Below are positions 1-5,585 of a stretch of DNA of 13,038 nt, piece by piece. Every line of letters starts with the position of its first letter. Within the stretch, counting starts at the first letter, position 1. Made by a program: the position numbers and the translations under genes. Origin of the DNA: Desulfobacterales bacterium (GTDB taxonomy: Bacteria > Desulfobacterota > DSM-4660 > Desulfatiglandales > JALVZP01); contig JAMOPX010000131.1 in NCBI GenBank assembly GCA_027064285.1, positions 1-13,038 on the forward strand, read 5' to 3'. The notes under the pieces were generated by a model, which saw nothing but the letters and a program-made list of their open reading frames with translations, searched no databases and was not told the DNA's origin.

Positions 1-392
1 GTAATCAATAGGCAGACCAGTTTGATAAACCTCTACAATCATCTCCCAAGCTAATTGCAACTTGGTGCGATATCGCTTGGATTGACAGTGCTGTCTTGGA
101 CGCCAAAGCCGAAAAGCAACAGGAATATGCCACTAACAGCTCTCATCATCGCACGTGTAGAAACATTATGGATACGCAACAAACGATCAATGGCATCATG
201 AGCACGGCCAGGCAACCAATTAGATATTCGTGTCCCATTCTGACGTCGATCCAGCAAGATTAATCCTGTAATGTATATTGCCATCAAACTAAATACCAAT
301 GGTGAAAGTATTACTTTTAAACCAACTACTTTGAGATTTTCAACTACTTGCCCAAAAAGCCATCGAGTGATAGGATAAAGTCGGGACGCCAT
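1..392 (-). pseudogene. DDE transposase remnant (IS4/IS701-like), internally deleted and frameshifted
   Basis: The first 80 or so codons, read leftward from ATG at 392, look like the N-terminus of a DDE transposase. They carry a hydrophobic stretch and then NGTRISNWLPGRAHDAIDRL. A good ribosome site (AGGAGG, mRNA sense) lies 8 nt before the ATG. At about position 125 the protein-like signal jumps frame. From 120 down to 1, a different frame reads VAFRLWRPRQ and then KLQLAWEMIVEVYQTGLPID, which resembles the middle of the same kind of transposase. The segment that should hold the first catalytic Asp is missing, so I infer an internal deletion plus frameshift. The original frame hits a stop at 51-53. 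The rest of the element lies left of the window. Family assignment is from memory of motif style and is moderate. Confidence 0.65.
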
Positions 393-589
393 CGTAAAAT
401 ACCTCCTATTTTAAATAGGATTAAAGTTTTTTTACCCCCACGAGGAGGCGTCCCATTCTTTATAATTAATTGGCTAACTCTTCAAGTGCGTAAGTCCTGC
501 CCTTTATACACAATTTTTCTAAATATGTTGTAAAAATATCTCTATTTGCTCATATGATCAGAAACAGAAAGCTAAGGATAGGAAAAAGG
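393..589. other. Non-coding stretch between two IS remnants
   Basis: No convincing gene is present. The part next to the transposase remnant should be that element's own end and leader. It includes a 15-bp palindrome at 405-419 (CCTATTT, T, AAATAGG) that overlaps the ribosome site. A terminal inverted repeat probably lies somewhere between about 450 and 510, but I cannot define it because the other end of the element is outside the window. The remainder is AT-rich sequence leading to the left end of the IS605-like element. Confidence 0.4.
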
Positions 590-614
590 CAACGGTTTTA
601 GCCCGAAACTGTTG
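590..614 (+). repeat. Hairpin at left end of IS605-like element
   Basis: CAACGGTTTT pairs with GAAACTGTTG across a 5-nt loop, giving a 10-bp stem with two G-T wobbles, ending 32 nt before the tnpA start codon. IS200/IS605 TnpA enzymes recognise subterminal single-stranded hairpins, so this is the natural candidate for the left-end recognition structure. The role is inferred from position and shape. Confidence 0.5.
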
Positions 615-646
615 ACTTTGAATCAGCAATAGCATACCATAGAAAC

Positions 647-1048
647 ATGATAGAATCTAAACGCACCAAAGGTTGTGTCTATCACATAGCATACCATATA
701 GCCTGGATACCGAAATACAGAAAATCAATTTTGGTTGGAGAGATAGCAAAAAGATTGGAGAGTCTAATTCACGAGATAGCAGAAAAGTATGGTTTTAAGA
801 TACTTGCACTTGAAGTAATGCCAGACCATGTTCACCTATTTGTTTCTGCACATCCTAAATTCGCTCCAGCTACTCTCGTTAAGCTGTTCAAGGGGATAAC
901 TGCAAGGAAGTTGTTTAAAGAATTTCCAGAACTTAAAAAGAAGCTTTGGGATGGACACCTCTGGACTCCATCCTACTATGTTGGAACTGCTGGGAATGTA
1001 TCTACTGAAACAATAAGGAGATACATAGAAGAATGTCAGAGAAAGTAA
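647..1048 (+). CDS. tnpA: IS200/IS605 family transposase TnpA (HUH single-strand transposase)
   Basis: This 133-residue protein is full length for the Y1 single-strand transposases of IS200/IS605 elements, which cut and rejoin hairpin-marked element ends as single-stranded DNA. The metal-binding HUH motif is present as PDHVHLFV (His61 and His63). The nucleophilic Tyr is expected in the C-terminal helix and is seen as Tyr126 in TIRRYIEEC. The conserved GHLWTPSYYVGT block precedes it. No frameshift or stop interrupts it, so the enzyme could be active even though the neighbouring tnpB is broken. The chosen ATG gives the usual family N-terminus (RTKGCVYHI); its ribosome site is weak. A 13-nt repeat just upstream recurs inside the gene. 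Confidence 0.95.
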   Translation: MIESKRTKGCVYHIAYHIAWIPKYRKSILVGEIAKRLESLIHEIAEKYGFKILALEVMPDHVHLFVSAHPKFAPATLVKLFKGITARKLFKEFPELKKKLWDGHLWTPSYYVGTAGNVSTETIRRYIEECQRK

Positions 1049-1196
1049 AAAGAGCTATAGTCTTTGAACTAAATCATCTGCCGAAAGAACAACGGATAAT
1101 ACTTGCACACCTCACCTACTATGCTGGAAGACTTTGGAATCAGGCAAACTATCTTGTTATACCAAAACTATTGTATAAATATTTTTATAATGTATA
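1033..1196 (+). pseudogene. tnpB: tnpB 5' fragment (IS605 OrfB), truncated after ~42 codons
   Basis: An ATG at 1033, overlapping the end of tnpA by 16 nt, opens a frame reading SEKVKRAIVFELNHLPKEQ and then AHLTYYAGRLWNQANYLV. This is the typical N-terminus of IS605 TnpB. The family match ends at about position 1160. The frame then reads a short AT-rich tail and stops at 1194-1196. Intact TnpB is roughly 350-450 residues with a split RuvC nuclease, so this piece has no catalytic residues. The rest of the gene resumes, after an unrelated insertion, at about 1611. Confidence 0.8.
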
Positions 1197-1612
1197 ATTA
1201 GCCATTATGAAAATGATAGACAGATCATTAATAAAAGAAAGTATAGAAGAATTGAGAGAACTTCAAAAGAAAGTTTCACACCGCCGTTTTGTTCTACGTA
1301 TACAGATGCTTATACCAATTGCTCACAACAAAGTCATATTATAAAGGATACTAAAAATAGTTCTGGAATGTTTGCATGATACAATGTGTCTCTTTCATAG
1401 GCAAATGGTATTATATTTCTAAAAGAAAATCCCCGGAAGCCATTAAAAGAGATAACAAAATTACTTCATCTGCATTATGAGACATTAAAGAAATGGTAGA
1501 AGAAATACAAGGAAGGGAGATTAGAAAGGTTACTTGAATGGGAAGTAAAAGGATATCCTGGGAAGATGAAGGAGGAACAACTTAAAGAATTTGAAAAAGG
1601 AGAGTTCAAATA
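1160..1612 (+). pseudogene. IS630-family transposase N-terminal fragment, degraded
   Basis: A frame from ATG 1207 reads MKMIDRSLIKESIEELRELQ and then KKVSHRRFVLRIQMLI before a stop at 1342. After a poorly matching stretch, another frame from about 1430 reads PLKEITKLLHLHYETLKKW, a TAG stop, then KKYKEGRLERLLEWEVKGYP and GKMKEEQLKEFEK. Together these resemble the N-terminal helix-turn-helix half of an IS630-type transposase: a charged N-terminal helix, a resistance-to-regulation HTH, then the W-K-K-Y-K-E-G-x-L-x-x-L-L block. The catalytic DDE half is absent. The 5' junction may hold the element's end near 1156-1200, which contains TA dinucleotides, the usual IS630 target. Both boundaries are estimates from where TnpB similarity stops and resumes. 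Confidence 0.55.
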
Positions 1613-1929
1613 CTGTCCTTAATACCTGATAGACAAAGACATAGCAGCAGCTTTTGTTATAGGAAGAAGAGGATTGGGATTTGCTAAGGAAGAGTTTAGA
1701 GATAGGCTTCGATCTGAAAAGAACAAGTGGAAAAAGATACCTATCAGAAAAGAGTTGTTTAAAATATACAGTCATATTAAAGAAGTAAGAGATCAAGTGG
1801 GACGAATAAGCTCTGAGGGTGATTCAGCTGCCCAAGATCAGGCCTCTGGAAGGAATAAGCCTGTGAGGGGTCTTTTAAAGAAAAGACAAAAAAGCTGGAG
1901 AGTCCTCAGAGCCGTTTTCATTTTTCCTC

Positions 1930-2130
1930 TTCTTGGAAAGTCCTTTATAAGGGACTTTTGTCCCTTAAGACGAATACTTGTCTTAGGGGACTGGGAAAGG
2001 GTGGTGAGAAGGTTAGTTCCTGTACCTGGTGCAGGAGCTATGGTTGGCCAAAAACCGCCAGGTGGGGCTGGCCATCCTGAAAAGGCGGAATATAAATACC
2101 CCACCCAAAATTGCACTAATGTGCAGTTTT
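1930..2130 (+). ncRNA. Putative omega/reRNA region at the right end of the IS605-like element
   Basis: Several strong hairpins crowd this stretch. One stem spans 1937-1943 and 1952-1958. A 12-bp stem with one wobble spans 1960-1971 and 1980-1991 (GTCCCTTAAGAC against GTCTTAGGGGAC, 8-nt loop). Another lies at 2020-2036. In IS605-type elements the TnpB guide RNA (omegaRNA/reRNA) derives from the tnpB 3' end and the right end, with the guide taken from the flanking DNA. Position, orientation and structure density fit that role. Whether any RNA is made is unknown, and the cognate TnpB is broken. Confidence 0.4.
2107..2130 (+). repeat. Subterminal hairpin at right end of IS605-like element
   Basis: AAAATTGCAC pairs with GTGCAGTTTT across the loop TAAT, a 10-bp stem with one G-T wobble. 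It sits on the last codons of the tnpB remnant and ends 15 nt before the start codon of the downstream gene. Shape and location match the TnpA-recognised right-end hairpin of IS200/IS605 elements. Confidence 0.55.
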
Positions 2131-2145
2131 GTTAACCAGGTTTCT

Positions 2146-3846
2146 ATGAAGATAAGCAAAAGAAGGGTAGAGCTTATAAAGCAGATTCGAAACATTTTAA
2201 GAATCATATATTCTAAGCAGATAGCAGATGAGCTTATAGGTAAGTTAAAGAATATGATGGATATATATTCTAAGAATGAACTTATACGCTTCAAAAGAAA
2301 AAGATATAAGAACCAGCCTGTTATTTCGGAAAAAGATTCTATACTAATTACCTATGCAGATAATATTCAGAAGAAAGGAGAAAAACCTTTGGTTACGCTG
2401 CATCATTTTCTAAAAAGATATGTAAAAGATGTGATCACTGGGGTTCATATACTTCCCTTTTTCCCAAGTAGCTCTGATGGTGGATTTGCTGTGATAGATT
2501 ACAAAAAAGTGGACCCTCAATTTGGCACATGGGAGGACATAAGAAGAATAGCAAAAGACTATCATCTAATGGTAGATCTTGTGTTAAACCATGTATCCAG
2601 CAAGTCTAAATGGTTTCAGAGGTTTTTACATGGAGATAAAAGATATCTTAATTACTTTATCTGGTATGATAAGCCAATAGAGATGCCTGAGGTATTCAGA
2701 CCAAGGGAAACCCCTCTTTTCACCAAATTCAAAACAGCAATGGGAGATAAATATGTATGGACTACATTCAGTGCTGATCAGATAGACTTAAATTACAGGA
2801 ATCCAGAAGTCTTAATGAGGATAATAGATGTGCTTCTCTTTTACATATCTCAGGGTGCAGAGATTATAAGGCTTGATGCAGTAGGATATATATGGAAAGA
2901 ACCACATACAAGTTGTGTAAATCTTGCCAAGACCCACCAGATAGTAAAGCTCTTCAGAAGAGTGCTTCAGTATGTAGCACCTTATGCTATGCTACTTACA
3001 GAAGCTAATTTTCCTTATAAAGAGAATATTGCATATTTTGGAGAGGGTGATGAAGCACATATGGTTTATCAATTTTCCCTGCCTCCTTTGGTCTTAGATG
3101 CTTTTTTGCGGAAGGATGCGTCTAAGATTCAATGGATTACAAAGAGAACAAGACCAGATCTTCTGTTCTTTGATTTTCTTGCTTCTCATGATGGAATAGG
3201 ACTTCTTGGAGCAAAAGGGATACTCACAGAGGAGCAGATAGAGAATCTTGTAGAACTCACTTTAAAGCATAACGGCCTTGTGTCTTATATGAAAAGAGGA
3301 GACAAAAAAGAGCCCTATGAGCTTAATATCACCTATTTTGATGCTATAAATGATCCAAACAATCCTTCAGATCTTCTTCAAATCCAAAGGTTTATGGCTT
3401 CACAGGCAATTATGCTTTTCTTAAAAGGTGTGCCCGGCATATATATTCACAGCCTATTAGGTTCAAGAAATTATTATGAAGGTGTTAAAAAAACAGGAAT
3501 AAAGAGAATGATAAATAGGCAGAAGCTCAAACTTGTAGAGCTTGAAGAAGAGCTAAAAGATAAGACATCTATAAGACACCAAGTATTTGAGAATTATTTA
3601 AAACTTCTGGATTTTAGAAAAAGGGTTAGAGCATTTCATCCAAGGGGCATAAAAAAAGTAATAGATATAGATAAAAGATTGGTTTCAATAGAACGCAAGA
3701 TGGGGAGTGAAAAGATCTTGGCTATTATAAATGTAAGTGATGAAAATATTCCTATGTCTGATTATCAACTCTATTTTGATCTTATTTCAAGAACACTTTT
3801 TGATGGTGTAGCAGAACCTTATGGAATATATGCATTAAGGGAATAA
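2146..3846 (+). CDS. GH13 subfamily 18 sugar phosphorylase (glucosylglycerate phosphorylase-like)
   Basis: The 566-residue protein belongs to the sucrose-phosphorylase branch of GH13, which splits an alpha-glucoside with phosphate to give glucose 1-phosphate in the cytoplasm. Visible features are LITYADNIQ, the HILPFFPSSSDGGFAVIDY strand-1 region, DLVLNHVSS, nucleophile Asp244 in RLDAVG, acid/base Glu286 in LLTEAN and transition-state Asp349 in ASHDGIG. GVPGIYIHSLLGSRN and the N-terminal helical extension look more like YcjM-type glucosylglycerate phosphorylases than true sucrose phosphorylases. The substrate is an inference. The ATG at 2146 is chosen because upstream in-frame codons belong to the IS right end; its ribosome site (CCAGG) is weak. 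The stop codon touches the tRNA-Pro gene. The IS element ends where a promoter would be expected. Confidence 0.85.
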   Translation: MKISKRRVELIKQIRNILRIIYSKQIADELIGKLKNMMDIYSKNELIRFKRKRYKNQPVISEKDSILITYADNIQKKGEKPLVTLHHFLKRYVKDVITGVHILPFFPSSSDGGFAVIDYKKVDPQFGTWEDIRRIAKDYHLMVDLVLNHVSSKSKWFQRFLHGDKRYLNYFIWYDKPIEMPEVFRPRETPLFTKFKTAMGDKYVWTTFSADQIDLNYRNPEVLMRIIDVLLFYISQGAEIIRLDAVGYIWKEPHTSCVNLAKTHQIVKLFRRVLQYVAPYAMLLTEANFPYKENIAYFGEGDEAHMVYQFSLPPLVLDAFLRKDASKIQWITKRTRPDLLFFDFLASHDGIGLLGAKGILTEEQIENLVELTLKHNGLVSYMKRGDKKEPYELNITYFDAINDPNNPSDLLQIQRFMASQAIMLFLKGVPGIYIHSLLGSRNYYEGVKKTGIKRMINRQKLKLVELEEELKDKTSIRHQVFENYLKLLDFRKRVRAFHPRGIKKVIDIDKRLVSIERKMGSEKILAIINVSDENIPMSDYQLYFDLISRTLFDGVAEPYGIYALRE

Positions 3847-3920
3847 TCGGGACGACAGGATTTGAACCTGCGACCCCCGCCTCCCGAAGGCGGTGCTCTA
3901 CCAGACTGAGCTACGTCCCG
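3847..3920 (-). tRNA. tRNA-Pro, anticodon CGG
   Basis: The minus strand folds into a complete cloverleaf. It has acceptor CGGGACG/CGTCCCG, D arm GCTC/GAGC, anticodon stem CCGCC/GGCGG with loop TTCGGGA (anticodon CGG, codon CCG), T arm GCAGG/CCTGT with TTCAAAT, and discriminator A. The C1-G72 pair is typical of bacterial tRNA-Pro. CCA is not encoded. Its 5' part contains the last codons and stop of the Nudix gene, and its 3' end touches the stop codon of the phosphorylase on the other strand. No separate promoter is obvious, so it is probably co-transcribed from the genes upstream. Confidence 0.97.
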
Positions 3921-4488
3921 AAATCACTTCTACCAAATTTTTTACCATCCTTGCTGTAGCACCCCAGATTATATCACCATTATATTCATAAGCAAGACTA
4001 TTATAAACCTTGCCATCGTGATATATAGATTTAAATGTTCCTGTTCCATTTTGTAAAAAGAAATCAAGTGGTATAAAGATAATTCTATCTACTTCTGCAT
4101 CATTTATCTTAAATTCATAAGGATATGGTATCACTCCTACAAATGGATGTACTATATATCCTGAGGCATAAGTAATAGTATCATCAAGTTTTCCCAATAA
4201 TTTTACATCCTCTGCCTTTAGTCCTATTTCCTCTTGAGCTTCTCTTAATGCTGCATATTCTGGAGATGGATCTGTACTGTCTATTCTTCCCCCAGGAAAT
4301 GAGATTTGGCCCTTATGATGTTCTACATTATTACTTCTCTTTGTGAATAAAAAATATACCTTTCCATCTTTTTCAAACATAGGAATAAGCACTGAAGCTT
4401 CTTTATAGGAATCTAATTTTGGAATGGATGCGGGCTTTGTGAGCTTAAGCCTCTCATTAATTAACCTTATACAATCTGAGGTATTCAT
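3898..4488 (-). CDS. Nudix hydrolase, CoA pyrophosphatase type (NudL/YeaB-like)
   Basis: This 196-residue protein has the UPF0035 signature of CoA-cleaving Nudix enzymes (LFTKRS at 47-52, then HHKGQISFPGGRID at 57-70). The Nudix box core REAQEEIGL at 82-90 supplies the metal-binding Glu residues. Such enzymes cut the pyrophosphate of CoA and acyl-CoA to 3',5'-ADP and 4'-phosphopantetheine. The start has a clear ribosome site (AAAGGAG, 7 nt spacing) and lies 32 nt inside the 3' end of the upstream pyrE-like gene. The gene runs 23 nt into the tRNA-Pro gene and uses the TAG of the tRNA D-arm region as its stop, so the last residues (SGRSSVW) are encoded by tRNA sequence. Substrate assignment rests on the motif only. 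Confidence 0.88.
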   Translation of the reverse strand: MNTSDCIRLINERLKLTKPASIPKLDSYKEASVLIPMFEKDGKVYFLFTKRSNNVEHHKGQISFPGGRIDSTDPSPEYAALREAQEEIGLKAEDVKLLGKLDDTITYASGYIVHPFVGVIPYPYEFKINDAEVDRIIFIPLDFFLQNGTGTFKSIYHDGKVYNSLAYEYNGDIIWGATARMVKNLVEVISGRSSVW

Positions 4489-5164
4489 CCACTTTCTCCT
4501 TTATTTCCTTGGTGATAAACTGCCATTTGTCATTAATTAATACAGGAATTTTTTCACTATATAAGTATTCTACAAGTTCGCTCACCTTCAGGATACTGTA
4601 TACGGGAATGCCTGTATTTGAAGTAAATTCTTTAATATTGCTCTGTTCTCTATCTACAGCTATTCCAAGGCCAATTATTTCACATTTTAAGCCATTTACT
4701 TTTGCTTCAGTTTTGATCTTACTAATAAAGTCATACTTTGTTTTCATAGAAGTAATCACATCATCTAATATGAAAACTTTGCTTCCATCAAAAAGCGCAT
4801 TATTTACCATAATACCTTTTTTCCCGCTCATTTCACCATGAGATTTTACTTCTTTTCTATCATAGTCAAATAATAGATCTATCCCATATTTGTTCCACAG
4901 AGCAACCGCAGTGGCAAGCACAATAGCACTGCCTTTATAAGATGGCCCAAGAAGTATATCTACTTTTTCAGCAATTCCATAATAGACCATCATGTCCGCA
5001 TAAAAAGATCCCAGTATATAACTTAATTTGCCGGTACTGAATTTTCCCATATTGATAAAAAAAGGGCTGGGCCTACCATCTTTAAGTTTGAGGCCTTCTT
5101 TAAAGAAAAAAGCCCCTATTTGTGCTAAAAGTTTTGCAAATTCCTTTTTTTTCTGCTCTTGCAT
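4457..5164 (-). CDS. pyrE: Orotate phosphoribosyltransferase-like protein
   Basis: The 235-residue protein resembles orotate phosphoribosyltransferase, which joins orotate and PRPP to form OMP in pyrimidine synthesis. Supporting blocks are LKLKDGRPSPFFINMGKFST near the N-terminus, GPSYKGSAIVLATAVAL at 73-89, FDYDRKEVKSHGE at 99-111 (the flexible catalytic loop with Lys and His), and the PRPP-binding segment VFILDDVITSMKTKYD at 130-145. The last normally continues DDV-T-T/A-G-T/K. Here the glycine is replaced and the segment reads SMKTK, which is unusual. It lies 10 nt after the Mth938-domain gene and overlaps the Nudix gene by 32 nt, so the three are likely one transcript. The ribosome site is weak. 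An alternative is a related purine or nicotinate phosphoribosyltransferase, but the catalytic loop favours PyrE. Confidence 0.8.
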   Translation of the reverse strand: MQEQKKKEFAKLLAQIGAFFFKEGLKLKDGRPSPFFINMGKFSTGKLSYILGSFYADMMVYYGIAEKVDILLGPSYKGSAIVLATAVALWNKYGIDLLFDYDRKEVKSHGEMSGKKGIMVNNALFDGSKVFILDDVITSMKTKYDFISKIKTEAKVNGLKCEIIGLGIAVDREQSNIKEFTSNTGIPVYSILKVSELVEYLYSEKIPVLINDKWQFITKEIKEKVDEYLRLYKVN

Positions 5165-5174
5165 TAGTTGAAAT

Positions 5175-5522
5175 TCAGCAAGTTAGATGAAAACATGCTC
5201 CAATTTTTTTATTAGAGCCAAAGTACCTATTAAACATCTCAACAGCTTTTTCATTAGGTACAGCGATAAACTCTATGCTTTGGGAAGTCAAATATTCTGC
5301 AAGACCTTTTTCAGGTCTCATAAGTCCATTGATTCCAGTTCCTACTATGATCATGTTTGGTTTTTTATTTATAAGGGATTCTATATCTTCTTTTGACAAA
5401 ATATGACTGCTTTTTCTCCACCACGGTTCCTTTATGGTTCCATCAGGGTATATTATCAAATCAGATTGATATGTTTTTCCATCTATGGTGATTGAACCAA
5501 ATCCAAATTTTTCTATCCTCAT
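5175..5522 (-). CDS. Mth938-like domain protein (DUF498 family)
   Basis: This 115-residue protein is a single Mth938-like domain. It has an N-terminal segment FGFGSITIDGKTYQSDLIIY, then GTGINGLMRPEKGL near the middle and the alternating strand/helix pattern that follows (IEFIAVPNEKAVEMFN). The family is shared with human NDUFAF3 and archaeal MTH938, and its bacterial role is not established. It is complete and about the expected length. The start at 5522 has a ribosome site (AAGGA, about 8 nt spacing). It heads the unit Mth938-pyrE-Nudix-tRNA-Pro and faces the antiporter gene across a 63-bp spacer. Confidence 0.85.
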   Translation of the reverse strand: MRIEKFGFGSITIDGKTYQSDLIIYPDGTIKEPWWRKSSHILSKEDIESLINKKPNMIIVGTGINGLMRPEKGLAEYLTSQSIEFIAVPNEKAVEMFNRYFGSNKKIGACFHLTC

Positions 5523-5585
5523 ACTCTTTTTCCTTATTCTGCTTTTGTTTAAAAATTATCAATTTTTTGCTACTTAATCAACAGT
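5523..5585. promoter_or_regulatory. Divergent spacer, presumed promoters for both directions
   Basis: This 63-bp AT-rich gap lies between two start codons facing away from each other, so it should hold at least one promoter. A candidate for the minus strand is TTGATT followed 17 nt later by TAATTT, which is a poor -10 match. For the plus strand I see no good hexamer pair and no clear ribosome site before ATG 5586. The location is firm; the elements are not. Confidence 0.4.

Larger units (their letters stand above)
590..2135 (+). mobile_element. Decayed IS200/IS605-type element with an IS630-like fragment inside tnpB
   Basis: The extent is set by a subterminal hairpin on the left (590-614) and one on the right (2107-2130). 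Between them are an intact tnpA, a truncated tnpB 5' end overlapping it by 16 nt, an unrelated IS630-like segment full of stops, and the tnpB 3' end. tnpA followed by overlapping tnpB in the same orientation is an IS605/IS608-type layout. The two end hairpins differ in sequence, so they may not both belong to the same TnpA. Exact element ends and the target site cannot be fixed from one copy. The element should be immobile unless TnpA can act on these ends. Confidence 0.65.
1611..2135 (+). pseudogene. tnpB: tnpB 3' fragment (IS605 OrfB C-terminus)
   Basis: The frame reads KYCP, then a TAA at 1620-1622 (one base from CAA, Gln), then YLIDKDIAAAFVIGRRGLGF. That resembles the third RuvC segment of IS605-type TnpB, with the Asp of IDKD as the likely catalytic residue. 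The frame then stays open for a basic tail that ends CTNVQFC and stops at 2133-2135. The middle of TnpB, holding the first two RuvC motifs, is missing, so the product cannot be a nuclease. The last ~200 nt overlap strong hairpins of the element's right end. Assignment to TnpB is good for the RuvC-III part and less sure for the long tail. Confidence 0.6.

Noticed and set aside
1530..1796. Minus-strand open frame of 88 codons
   Set aside because: It is Phe/Ser/Leu-rich, the typical shadow of Lys/Glu/Arg-rich coding sequence of the IS remnants on the plus strand.
1838..2116. Minus-strand open frame over the IS605 right end
   Set aside because: It is antisense to the tnpB tail and the hairpin region, has no recognisable protein features, and arises from structured DNA.
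2029..2145. Longer start for the phosphorylase gene (in-frame ATGs at 2029 and 2119)
   Set aside because: These codons lie in the IS right end and its hairpin, have no ribosome site, and fall upstream of the family N-terminus.
1..2145. Possible CRISPR array, defence island or integrative element
   Set aside because: No spaced direct repeats, cas genes, integrase or toxin-antitoxin pair is seen; the content is explained by three IS remnants.
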